A stretch of 64,000 nt of DNA from Ichthyophis bannanicus (taxonomy: Eukaryota; Chordata; Amphibia; Gymnophiona; Ichthyophiidae). Location: the NCBI GenBank assembly GCA_033557465.1, contig CM066040.1, positions 331,346,297 to 331,410,296 of the forward strand. Reading direction: 5' to 3'. Shown here one piece after another: positions 30,895 to 41,639 of the stretch (position 1 is its first letter; each line of letters starts with the position of its first letter). Below the pieces are notes generated by a model that did no database searches, was not told the DNA's origin, and was given only the letters and a program-made list of their open reading frames with translations. The position numbers and the translations under genes are program-made.

Positions 30895-32679
30895 ACAGAG
30901 ACAGTGCATTCCCTGGTGATACCATGACTGTTTGTCCGGCAGGGCCTGTCTGTTGCAGTGCATGGCACCCACCTACACAGGGCTAGGCCAGGGTCTGCTC
31001 TGGGCAACTGCCACTGCCCCCCTCCACCACCAGTACCCCTCTGCCACCATGCTGACATGCCCTTCTGCTGGTGGTGTGCAGTCTCAAGCCATCCAGTGTG
31101 CAGGTAGGCGGCTGCCTATGGTGCGTGTTATGGGGTAGGGGTGCCTGCATAGATGTCCACGCTTCCCCCCAACACCGCCTGCCAATGTTCTGTGCCCTTG
31201 GAGGTACCTGCTGGGTACTATCCCATGTGACACTGTGATAAACACTCTCGTGCCCATGTTGGGCCCTCATCAGTTGCTGTCTGGCTGCTGTACAGTTTCA
31301 GCATTCCTAAGTGCCACCTAGGCATCTGCCTAGTCCGCACTGTGCCCCAGCTGCACCACAGCATGTGGCACCTGCAGCCCTCTGTATCCCCTTTCCCAGC
31401 ATCTGTCCAGTTGCCCATTCCGATATGCCCGCCCTGCTGTTGTGGAACATGTGCATGTCATAGGAAACCTGTCCAATGGAGAGGGAAACCCTGATCAGTG
31501 CTATTTCACTGTGGGATCATTCACCTTGTATGGGGACGGAGCGTAGACCCTTCCAAAATTCATATCTTTTTTTTGGGGCTTTCTTGGGAGTGTTTTTTGA
31601 TGTTTCCCATTACTATCACTATTGCCCAGCTTGGTTATGTTTTTTGTATATTTTGTTGGGGTCCTTTTCAATGTTTATTTGTACTTTTGTTCCGTGCACA
31701 TGTATCACACTTATCACTTTTTTGTTGGTTTCCCTGGTTTTGCTGTACATTGCTGACAATAAATGGTTTCTCTTCCCTTTAAATCAGCTCTAACGCGAGG
31801 TTTTCACTTGCGTTATTTTTGGCCTCGAATTTCACATCGTTAGTGTGCGGGGAGCCTCTCCCCTCCCACTCTCTACCCATTGACTCCTTCTCTCCGCCCC
31901 TGGGGATCCTTCCTCCGCCCTCCGGGATCCTTTCCCCGCCTTCAGCGCTCGTTTGTGCCGCTGCGCGCGTTAGCGCACACTACGGCACATTTGTGCCCCG
32001 TAAAGCCCGTAAAGGTACCTTAGCGCACGATAATTGCACAGCGCGCATGTTAAGAAGGTTTAATAAACATACCCCTTTGTCTCCTTTCTCTTTCCTCCCT
32101 CCTCCCAACTCTCTTTCTCTTTCCCACCTCCCGCTCTTCTCTCTCCTTCTGTACCTCTCTCTTCCTTGTCCTCCTCTTCTCTCGCCCAGTGATTAGTTCC
32201 AGATGGGAGATGTTTCTGGGGTTTTAAGGGATGGCTCCATTTTCACAGCAGCTGCAGCCTAAGAGATTCTTATCCAAAACCAACATTGGTCAGAGGGTTG
32301 GGGTTCCCCCCCCCCCAAATTTCATTTAGTTGGCATGCTGTCTTTGCTATAGAAAATCTATAGTAGGTTACAAAAACTATATGGATGTATGCACATGTAT
32401 ACGTAGATGCACTTTTAATAGATAAATGAAAGTTTAATTTCCTACTTGATAGAGTGATGTTAGCCAAGCTCGTTCAGGATGGATGGTAGCCAGTGCTGTG
32501 CTTCTGGGGGCCCCATTATATTTAACATCCACACACATCTCATTTATAGAGTTGATGTATATGTACATTTTTATATGTGAACGTGTCTATGTATATCCTG
32601 CAGAATGTGTCTGATATTGGTTAGGTATTATTTCTGAAAAGAAAACAAAAAACTGCCTTATAGGCTTGTCCTGCCTGTC

Positions 32680-32757
32680 CGTCTCCCTATCCCTTTGATT
32701 TTAGGATAAAGCGGGATATAAATCCTTTTAAATAAATAAAATAAATAAATAAATCTG
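32680..32757 (+). mobile_element. LINE/SINE 3' tail
   Basis: GATAAAGCGGGATATAAATCC followed by AAATAAATAAA repeats, the L2-type end found throughout the window. The sequence from 32191 to 32680 has no recognised gene. Confidence 0.6.
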
Positions 32758-33146
32758 TGACCCTTTTTGCTGCAGAAACATGGGGGAATTATACCAGGGG
32801 AAGAGAGACGTTTTTCGCAGTCCTAAAGCCAAATTCCAGTCACATGCAGCTGGCAAACTCAGGAGAAACATGGAAGCATAGAAAATGACGGCAGAAAGAC
32901 CACATGGCCTATCAAATCTGCCCTTCCATATCCACTACAATAGTCCCTTTTTCCCTTCAGAGATCTTCTGTGTTTGTCCCATGCTTTCTTGAACTCAGAT
33001 ACTGTCTTCGTCTCTACCACCTCCACTGGGAGACTATTCTACGCATCCACCACTCTTTCCATAAAGAAATATTTCTGCATATTACTACTGAGTTTATACC
33101 CTTTCACTCTCATCCTACATCTCATCATAGCAGAGCTTGCTTTCAA

Positions 33147-34400
33147 TCAAAAGAGGCTCTCCTCTTGGGCATTTATGCCATGGATGTATTTAAACGTCTC
33201 TATCATATGTCCTCTATCCCGCCTTTCCTCTACGGTGTACATATTAAGATCCTTAAGTCTGTCCTCATATGCTTTATAATGAAGCCCACTAACCATTTTA
33301 GTAGCCACCCTCTGCACAGACTCCATCCTGTTCACATCCTTTTGAAGGTGCGGTCTCCAGAATTGCACACTATACTCCAAATGAGGTTGCACCAAAGACT
33401 TATACAGAGGCACTATCACCTCCTTTCTTCTGCTGGCCATTCCTCTCCCTATGCACCCAAGCATCCTTCTAGCTTTTGCTGTCGCCTTTTCTACCTCTTC
33501 AGCTACTTTAAGATCATCAGAAACAATCACGCCCATCTCCCATTCTTCTTTCATAGACAGAAGTATTTCGCCTCCTACACTGTACCACTCCCTTGGATTT
33601 TTGCAGCCAAAATGCATGACCCTGCAATTTTAGCATTAACTCTCAGCTGCCAAATTCTCGATCATTCTTCAAGCTTAGCTAGATCCCTCCTCATGTTATC
33701 TACTCTTTCCTGGGTGTCTACTCTATTGCAGATTTTAGAATCACCCACAAAGAGGCAAACTATACCTGATAGCCCTTCTGTAATATCACTAACAGAGACA
33801 TTAAAAAGATTCGGACCAAGAACAGATCCCTGCGGCACACTGATAACCTCCTTCTCCTCAGAGTAAGCTCCATTTACCTGTACCCTTTGTTGCCTCTCAC
33901 TCAACCAATTTCTAACCCAGTCAGTCACTTTAGGGTCCATCCCTAGGGTGCTCAGTTTTCTTTTATAAGACACCTGTGCGGAACGGTGTCAAAGGCTTTA
34001 CTGAAATCTAAATACACCACATCTAGCGCTCTCCCTTGGTCCAACTCCCTAGTCATCCAGTCAAAGAAATCAATCAAATTTGTCTGACGAGACCTGCCCC
34101 TGGTAAACCCATGCTGCCTCAGATCCTGCAATCCATTGGACTCCAGAAACCTCACTATTCTCTCTTTTAGTAGGGTTTTTCAATCATTTACTCACCACAG
34201 ACGTTAGACTAAACGGCCTGTGGTTGTCAACTTCTTGTGTACTGGGACCACATGTGCCTTTCTCCAGTCCTCTAAGACCACTCCTGACTCTAAAGAAGCA
34301 TTGAAAAGGTCAGTCAGTGGAGCCACTAAAACGCCCCCAAATTCCTTCAATATTCTGGGTGTATCCCATCCGGTCTCATTGCCTTGTCTACTTTTATTTT
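33147..34400 (-). pseudogene. CR1 reverse transcriptase, broken
   Basis: Pieces in several frames: GFTRGRSRQTNLIDFFDWMT and VVYLDFSKAFDTVPHR (34155-33952), then WLSERQQRVQVNG, VPQGSVLGP and CLFVGDSKICN (33973-33662). The catalytic FADD box is altered to FVGD. The region after the fingers/palm continues at 33617-33147 (LGCIGRGMASRRKE, LEYSVQFWRPHLQKD). A frameshift near 33960 separates the palm from the preceding motif. The long plus-strand ORF here (32904-33866) is only the antisense of this gene. Confidence 0.85.
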
Positions 34401-35248
34401 AGCTAGTTCCTCATGAACACAGTCTTCTGAAAACCATTGAAGATCCCCGTCATTTCTGTTCCTCCTTGTGGGTGTTTTCTGAGGTCCCCTGCTCCTGGCC
34501 CTTCATCTGTGAACACAGAACAGAAATATTTGTTAAGCAATTCCGCTTTATCCTCATCAACTTCTACATATTCCTCCCCTTCACCCTTGAGTCTGACAAT
34601 ACTACCTTTGCCCTTCCTTCTCTCACTAACATATCTGAAAAATGTCTTATCCCCCCATTTTATTTCATTGGCGATTTCTTCTTCTTTTTTATCTTTGCTT
34701 TTCTGACTACTTTGCTAGTTTCTCTAAGTTTTTCCAAATATAGATGCCTGTCTTGCTCTCTCTGTGATCTCTTGTATTTAATAAAGGCCTCCTTTTTCTT
34801 CACCTTTTCAACTACTTCTTTTGAGAACCATAGTGGTCTCCTTTTCCTTTTCCTTTTATTTACTTTTCTAACAAAAAAGTTTGTTGCCCTTAAAATATCT
34901 CTTTTCAGTTTTGTCCACTGTTTTTCTACATTCCCCAGCTGCTCCCATCCCGCTAACGAATCCTTGAGGTATTGCCCCATCTTTGCAAATTTGTTTTCCT
35001 AAAGTCTAAGACCCTCACTTTTCAATGGATTTTATCAGCCCTAGTCGTAATACTGAACCACACAATCTGGTGATCACTGGATGCAAAATGATCTCCCACT
35101 ACAACATCAGAAACACTTGTCCATTGGTGAGCACCAAGTCCAGTATGGCCCCTTCATGTGTGGGTTCTGTTACCAGTAGCTTGAATAGTTCTCCCTGTAG
35201 AGAATCTATGATCTCCTTTCTTCTAAATGACACCGCAGCAGGGATGTT

Positions 35249-35488
35249 TCAATCAACCAGCATATTGATGTCACCTATCAGTGGCATGTCTCCTTTCATG
35301 GCAATACTGTGTATGTCTTCTATTAAATCCCCATCTACTACTTCTCCCTGTGAAGGAGATATGTATATCACACCAATGCAAATGGATTTCCCTTTCTCTC
35401 TTTCTAGTTTAACCCACAGTGCCTCCTCTCTCCCTTTTAAGCCCTGTAATTTTATAGCTTTAATATTATTTTTTACATATAGTGCCAC
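35249..35488 (-). pseudogene. CR1 endonuclease fragment
   Basis: Reads MALYVKNNIKAIKLQG, ALWVKLEREKGKS and IGVIYISPSQ, the middle of a CR1 endonuclease. The catalytic GDFN box is degraded (IGDINML). The N-terminal motifs lie upstream (about 35700-35490) in broken frames. Confidence 0.75.
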
Positions 35489-36005
35489 TCCTCCTCCCCT
35501 TCTTCCTACCCTGTCCTTCCTGAATAAAATATAGCCTGCTATAATTACATCTCAGTCATGGTTGTCCATGAACCATGTTTCCATAACCGCAACTAAATCC
35601 AAGTCATCCTCTTCCATTAACACCTCAACATCTTGGATCTTATTTCCCATGCTACAGGCATTTATGCACATTGCTTTTCAGATGTTGCCTCTTTTACCCA
35701 TTTCTATAGAAGTATTTAATGTTCACTTACCTGGGGGCTTTCTTCACCCATCCCCAACAAATCTAGTTTAAAGTCCTCTTCAGTAGGTTAGCCAGTCTGC
35801 TGTGGAAGACACTTTGACCCTTTTTGGATAGATGGATGCCATCTCTGCTGTTGGAAAATCATCTCATGGTCGAGGAAACCAAAATACTCTCGATGACACC
35901 ATCCACACAGTCATTCATTTATCTCCAGGATTCGAGCTTCTCTGCCTCAGCCTTTATCCTCAACAGGGGGGATTGAAGAGAACACCACCTGCGCAACAAT
36001 CTGGC

Positions 36006-36560
36006 TCACCCTCTGTCCCAGACCCATGAAGTCACTCTTGATAAGCTCAGAGGGATACCTGGCAGATCATTTGTGCTGACATAGATGAGCAACATCGGGT
36101 AATAGTCAGTGGGCTTGATGAGGCTCGGCAAACTCTCGGTAACATCTCGGATTTTGGCACCTGGCAGACAATATACCTCTCTGGACATCAAGTCTGGTTG
36201 GCAGATGGATGCCTCAGTACCCCTCAGAAAAGAGTCACCAACCACCACTACCCGTCACTTCCTTGTGGTCACTGATTCTGTATCTTTGGGGTGCTTGATC
36301 TCTGGTTTTTCCCTTTCCAGGGATGCTTTCACCTCCTCCACTTTCAGGGCTGCATACTGATTCTTCAGTTCAAGGGCTGGAGGAATTGGATTGTTGATTC
36401 TGCAGGCCATGGTGACTCTTGTCCAACTCTCTTCACTCTGTAGCACCGCATCTTTGCCTCTGTTGGAGAGCTTGGATGTTTCAAGAAGCATCTCGTCAAT
36501 GTACTTCTTGCTGTCTCGAATGCTTCTCAGCCTCGCCACTCGAGAGCAGTGTGACAGCAT
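36006..36560 (-). pseudogene. CR1 ORF1 esterase, broken
   Basis: From 36248 the frame reads VVGDSFLRGTEASICQ (GDS block) and YVSTND in place of GTND, then stops. The preceding part (36560-36255) is a charged, coiled-coil-like N-terminal region starting SHCSRVARLRSI. The terminal Asp-His block is not in frame. Confidence 0.75.
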
Positions 36561-36593
36561 AACAATCTACTACTACTAATCATTTGTATAGTG

Positions 36594-36786
36594 CAGGGGT
36601 CTCAAACTCCAGTCCTGGAGGGCTGTAAACCAGTTAGGTTTTCAGGGCATCCCTAATGAATATGCATGAGATATATTTGCATACAATGGGGCAGTGCATG
36701 CAAATATATTTCATGCATATTCATTAGGGATACCCTGAAAACCTGACTGGTTTGTGGTCCTCCAGGACTGGAGTTTGAGACCCCTG
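36594..36786. repeat. hAT MITE (193 bp) with 8-bp target duplication
   Basis: Perfect terminal inverted repeats CAGGGGTCTCAAACTCCAGT / ACTGGAGTTTGAGACCCCTG and nearly palindromic throughout. It is flanked by GTATAGTG at 36586-36593 and 36787-36794. The 8-bp duplication and the CAGGG terminus identify hAT. It lies within a reverse-oriented LINE tail (ACTACTACTAATCATTTGTA ... GCTACAAAGC). Confidence 0.92.
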
Positions 36787-37079
36787 GTATAGTGCTACAA
36801 AGCATATGCAACTGTACTGTATAGTTTTCATAATGGTTGCTGTATGTACTGCCTCCTAGTGGTAGAGAAGCACAGCAATACGCGTTGCTTGCTACATTGC
36901 TACTCTATGGTTAAATTGTAAAATCCTGAAATGTGTTGACAGTGACATCTACTGATTAGATATATTATTGCACTTGGTTTCATTTTATTATTCTTTCCAC
37001 ACAAACAGAACATTTGGGAACTGTGCCATTCAAACCACCTCTTGCCTCTCCTTTCCAAGACAGAGACACACAGCAGCCA

Positions 37080-37655
37080 GTTTACTAAGCCCCGCGCTAG
37101 TAACGCAGGTCTGGGCCTCATTATTAGCGTGAGGTACTGTGCTAGATGCAGGAAGGGTTGCCGACTGGCTCCAGATGCGCCCGACAGGCTTGATCCAGTC
37201 CTGTGTTTACCCCATTGCATACAGGGACTTGTAGTGTTGCTTTTCTTATGGAGTGTAAAGGAGAAATCAGAACTACATGTTCCTGCATGCAATGGAGTAA
37301 ACCCAGGATTGGATCAAGCCTGTCGGGCGCATCTGGAGCCAGTTGGCAACCCTAGATGCAGGGGAGCAGCGACAGCTGTCCCGCTGAATTTAGGATAGAT
37401 CGCCGCAGTTATACCGCCATGAGGAGCAACTACTGCCACCCACTGGGGTAGTTGCTACCCACCAAGCACTGGCAGTGCGGTCTTTCAAGGTCCATGATAG
37501 CTGTGCATTGATGGGAACGCCCACACCCCACCCAGGCGCTGTCCACGTGCTCACTGCCTGGGTACTGCAGGGCCTCACGCTACCTTTTAGCATGGTACCA
37601 AAACCACACACACTACTCCCATGCTATCTGAGTAATGTGCTTTAGTAAACCGACC
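37080..37655. mobile_element. Small inverted-repeat element
   Basis: The left end reads AGTTTACTAAGCCCCGCG and the right end GTGCTTTAGTAAACCG, an inverted pair about 570 bp apart. The exact ends and duplication are not resolved. A 202-bp MITE is nested inside, leaving about 366 bp of the outer element. The motif GTTTACTAA is shared with the element at 28013. Confidence 0.55.
37153..37354. repeat. hAT-type MITE nested in the previous element
   Basis: Long inverted arms: AGGGTTGCCGACTGGCTCCA on the left, TGGAGCCAGTTGGCAACCCT on the right; homology extends through GATGCGCCCGACAGGCTTGA. GATGCAGG flanks both ends (37145-37152, 37355-37362), an 8-bp duplication typical of hAT. Confidence 0.85.
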
Positions 37656-38710
37656 CCACAGATATACACGCACACATAGAGGCAGAACAGATATAAACAT
37701 ATGCAAAAGGATTGGAAGGACTTCCAGAACCAGGGCCCACAAGTTTCCCTCACTCGTTTGTAAATATGCTTGCTGGTAAACCAAGAGATTAAATCCAATT
37801 TATGGCAATGAGTGTCAGCTGCAGCAAGACATTGAAAATATCCCATTCAAAAACTGGCACTCCTTTCGCCAAATAAAGAAGCAGTAGGAATAAGTTAAAT
37901 GATTTATGAGTCAAAATAAATGACGGATATGTGATATGGCACGAGAGAGAAAAAGCTCACCCAAATAGAAAAGTAACCACATCGCTAAAAATCCCCTGAG
38001 CACTGGCAATGAGCTGATTCAGCAGTCTGGGGACTGACTTTGGTCTAAATACTGGATGTAAAAGTTTATTTGGCTAGTTCCTCCAGTGAATAGAGCTTTT
38101 GTTTCCAGTTTCAACTTCTTTCCCCATCCCATTTCCTTTTCTCCTTGAATAATTTAGTTGGGAGGGAGGGAGGGAAGGCTGAGGGAATTAAGGTTAAATG
38201 TCTCATTCTTCTCCCTGTGGCTTTCTGCCTGGTACTGGTAGCTCGATCTCTGGCCAGCTCTCGGAGGTTGAAACATCTTCTTCGACTGATTTTATGACCT
38301 CTTGGACGGAGCATGGGATAATCGGGGTGACAGGAAGGGGAAGTGGATTCAATGCTTTTCATTCATTCATTCACTTCTTCATTCACCTTTTTCCCCTTGG
38401 TTGAGAAAGAAATCAACAAACTACTGCTTCTACAAAAAAAATCATATTTCCTCTAGGCTCTGGCTTAAGTGACTATTTCAAGCTAATTAAAGTTCAGCAG
38501 GAACCCTCCTGATTTGACATACCCAGTCCCTTCATAGAGTCCTTTGAAATTCTTTTCCAAAAGACCCACAAAATTGTTTCCAACTTTTTAATTTTTTACA
38601 AGTAGGTTAGTTAATGTTAACTAAATTAACTCTGTGCCAGAATGTATCACATTTTAGTCCACTTCTAGAGTTCTTTGAATGAAGTTTTCTGCAAGGTAGA
38701 AACTAGTAAA
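37656..38710. other. No recognised gene
   Basis: Mixed sequence. Nothing supported on either strand. Confidence 0.4.
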
Positions 38711-38749
38711 ATGTGTGTATGTATATATATATGTATATGTATGTATATG
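38711..38749 (+). repeat. TG/TA-rich microsatellite
   Basis: Alternating GTGTATGTATATATATATGT-type sequence. Its last nine bases (ATGTATATG, 38741-38749) were duplicated by the adjacent RTE insertion. Confidence 0.8.
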
Positions 38750-39889
38750 AGATGGATCCTTGAAAAGACTAAAGAATACCAAAAGGATATCTATTTGTGC
38801 TTTATCGACTATACCAAGACTTTTGACTGTGTAAACCATGAGAAACTCTGGGCCACATTAAGAAGCATGGGTATACCAGAACACCTGATCGTTCTCTTGC
38901 GCAATCTGTACATTGATCAAGAAGCAACAGTTCGAACGGAACAAGGAGAAACAGAATGGTTTAAAATAAGCAAAGGTGTAAGACAAGGCTGCATACTTTC
39001 CCCCTACCTGTTTAATTTATACGCAGAACAAATCATCAGAGAAGCAGGATTGTATGAAGACAACAGAGGTGTGAAGATTGGTGGAAGACTCATCAACAAC
39101 CTTCGCTATGCTGATGATACCACATTACTGGCTGAAAGTGAAGATGATCTGAAACATTTGCTTCTCACAATCAAAGAACATAGTCTCAAAATGGGCCTGC
39201 ACCTTAATGTAAAGAAGACAAAGATCATGACAACTGGCATAATCAACAGGTTCATCGTTGAAGGAGAAGAAATTGAAATTGTGAACAACTTTAACCTACT
39301 TGGATCAACTATCAATAAAGAAGCAACAAGCAGTCAAGAAATCAGATGACGCATTGCTCTTGGCAGAATGGCTATGAAAGACCTAGATAAGATTCTCAAG
39401 AGCAGAGATGTCTCTCTCCATACAAAGATTTGACTTGTTCAAGCCATGGTATTTTCAATAACATCATATGGATGTGAAAGCTGGACAGTGAAAAGATAGA
39501 CAGGAAGAAAATTGATGCCTTTGAATTATGGTGCTGGCGGCGAATACTGTGTATACCATGGACTGCCCGAAGAACAAACCAGTCGGTACTAGAGGAGATC
39601 AAACCTAAGCTTTCTTTAGAAGCTCAGATGACAAGACTTCGACTTTCATACTTTGGACACATCATGCGAAGAGAGAGATCATTAGAGAAAGACATTATGC
39701 TTGGCAAGATAGAAGGTCAACGCAAAAGAGGAAGGCCAGCAATGAGATGGATCGATACAATAACAGCAGCTACGGGTACCAGTCTGTCAACAATGAGCCG
39801 CCTGACTGAAGACCGAACACAATTTAGGATAGCTATCCAGAGGGTCGCCATGAGTCGACTCCGACTCGACGGCACTTAACAACAACAAC
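38750..39889 (+). mobile_element. RTE-clade (BovB-like) LINE, 5'-truncated
   Basis: A 1,140-bp copy with exact ends: it starts AGATGGATCCTTGAAAAG, ends ...GACGGCACTTAACAACAAC, and is flanked by a 9-bp duplication ATGTATATG (38741-38749, 39890-39898). It encodes the reverse transcriptase from its middle onwards: GVRQGCILSPYLFN, the catalytic YADD in LRYADDTTLLAES, and the RTE-type C-terminus GHIMRRERSLEKDIMLG ... MSRLRLDGT. Two TGA codons sit at former CGA positions (near 39347 and 39431), and a one-base deletion occurs near 39495 relative to the second copy at 61308-64000. Confidence 0.92.
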
Positions 39890-40074
39890 ATGTATATGGT
39901 GCATTGTTCCTAGCAAAAAAGGTGCCGATACTCCTATGCAGGGCTCTTTCACTAATATATGAGGACCATGGGTCAGTTTTAGTAGGCTGTGAAAAGGGTA
40001 TCGGTACTCCGTAGCACCTCATACCCCCCTCAGAAAAAGCCCCGTTATGTATATATGCACACGTAATAGCTAGC

Positions 40075-41017
40075 AGCAGTGTTTAACGAGGTGACAGGGT
40101 GAATCTGCCTGATTTCTTTGACTGGGTGACCCAAGAACTGGACCATTGGCACGCGCTGGATGTGGTCTACTTAGATTTCATCAAAGCCTTTGATACTGTT
40201 CTTCACAGGAGACTCATGAAGAAACTGAGCAGCTTGCAGTTTATTTATTTATTTAGTTAGCAATGCCTATATACCACTTTTCACCGGGTCAAAGTGGTAG
40301 ACATTCAGGTACAGTATATATTTCCCTTGTCCCCGAAGGGTTCACAATCTGCGTTTTGTACCTGAGGCAATGGAGGGTTAAGTGGCTTGCCCAAGGCCAA
40401 AAGGAGCACCTGGGGAACTAGAAACCCCAGTCCCTCCGGCCTGAGGTTGTTGTCCTCTAGTGGGATTCAAACCCCCAGCCTCTGGCCCAAGACAATGTAC
40501 CCCAACCACTAGGCCACTCCTCCCAAAGTGGTGAACTGGATTGGAAATAGGTTGATGGACAGATGACAGAAGGTGGTGGTAAACTAAGTTTACTTAGAAG
40601 AAAGAAAGGTGAGTAGTGGAATGTCCTGGGGCTGATTCTAATCAATATCTTTCTGAGCAACATCAAAGGGTTGAAAGGAAAAGTCTGAGTTTTAGTGGAT
40701 GATGAAAAGATTTACAACAGGGCGGACACTCTGGATGGAGATGGGAAATGATCCACAAAAGTTAGAAGAATGGTCTGATGCTTGGCAGTTAAGATTTAAT
40801 GTTTAGAAGTGCAAAGTGATGCATTTGGGATGCAGAAATCCAAAGAATATAGCAAACAAATGATTTTTACACTTCCAAAAATGGCACAGAGTGAGCGTAA
40901 CTTGCACAGATCAACAGTTACACTCAAAGTAAAAGCACCATACTGGGCAGACTGGGCGGGCCATGCTGGTCTTTATCTGCCATTATTTTTACTATGTTGC
41001 TATTTATTACTATGGTA
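40075..41017 (+). mobile_element. CR1 fragment, interrupted by a SINE
   Basis: Broken frames carry FFDWVTQELDHW and VVYLDFIKAFDTVLHR before 40235. After the SINE, KVVNWIGNRLMDR and a damaged FVDD-equivalent follow, and the CR1 end reads GCTGGTCTTTATCTGCC near 40965-40985. There is a further internal deletion between about 40870 and 40925. Confidence 0.75.
40236..40530 (-). mobile_element. tRNA-derived SINE with L2-like tail
   Basis: Same family as 7673-7963. Head GGGAGGAGTGGCCTAGTGGT with B box GGGGGTTTGAATCCCA; body TTGGGCAAGCCACTTAACCC; tail AGTGGTATATAGGCATTGC then AAATAAATAAATAAA. It is inserted in the CR1 fragment. Confidence 0.85.
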
Positions 41018-41639
41018 GCGCCCCCTGCCAGAGAAGTGGTGTACAATCGTTTGTGTAGCTTGCTTATGATGTGGATATTGAAGATCTTCTGAAGGAGGTT
41101 ACAAATATTTGTAGAATGTGATCACAAACATGTAGCAAACAAAATTCTAACACAATTAAAGTCACTTTGCACTAGAGTTTAGAGCATATTTGAGGCTGGT
41201 TCATGAATCTGAAGTAGCATTTTAATGTGAATCAGCCTCCCAGTCTATAAGAGCAACATGGCCTTCAGAAGAACTGTCAGTCACCACCTTATGTCCGAGT
41301 CCGTCAGCCCTTTCTCATACCAGTTGTATTGGGGACACCTCAGGGATCGCTCGGCACCCGCACCTAGACATAGGAAACAGATACTATCTACTGGACCCGA
41401 CAAACGCGGACCCCAGCACATGGTGGTAAGCTCCACCCAGCCACTGGCATTACTACACCAGGCTGAATATGATCTTTAAAAGAAACAGCACTGCAGGTGT
41501 GCCTGCGCCTAAGGGCCACACCAAAGGGCCCTTAGATGTGGCCTTTTGACTGGACCTCAAGAGAATCACTGAGAATGCAAAGTCTCACTCCTTCAGAAAA
41601 GCAGCAGCCCTGACACCGTCACAAATAATCTGCACTCAC
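41018..41639. other. No recognised gene
   Basis: It may include the 5' untranslated part of the old L2 that follows; no coding evidence. Confidence 0.35.

Larger units (their letters stand above)
28013..32074. mobile_element. 4.06-kb terminal-inverted-repeat element, non-autonomous
   Basis: The left end starts GGGTATGTTTACTAAACC and continues CTCTTAATGTGCGC. The right end is its inverse, ...AAACATACCC, with matching GCGCATGTTAAGAAGG. CTTTG flanks both ends (28008-28012 and 32075-32079), a 5-bp target duplication in a pyrimidine tract. Sub-terminal sequences on both sides are rich in GCGC, TAGCGCGC and TTATCG words. The inside holds no transposase I can recognise; instead it has three tRNA-like cassettes, a 270-bp palindrome, a SINE/LINE tail and a hAT-like MITE. 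The superfamily is not certain: termini resemble PIF/Harbinger, but a 5-bp duplication does not fit it. Confidence 0.75.
32870..36575 (-). mobile_element. CR1-type LINE, decayed, nearly full length (copy C)
   Basis: Minus-strand CR1 with ORF1 esterase traces (36560-36006), endonuclease (35488-35249), pre-RT linker (34980-34660), reverse transcriptase (about 34400-33662) and C-terminal region (33617-33147). The 3' end TCTGCCGTCATTTTCTATGC lies near 32876-32895. All frames are broken. Confidence 0.85.

Noticed and set aside
30284..30925. 213-codon minus-strand ORF in the 4-kb TIR element
   Set aside because: It crosses a (GTGGGT)n microsatellite, a hAT-like MITE and a tRNA-like relic; no family features. 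It is not a transposase I can recognise.
32904..33866. 320-codon plus-strand ORF
   Set aside because: It is the antisense of a CR1 reverse transcriptase whose motifs are visible on the minus strand.
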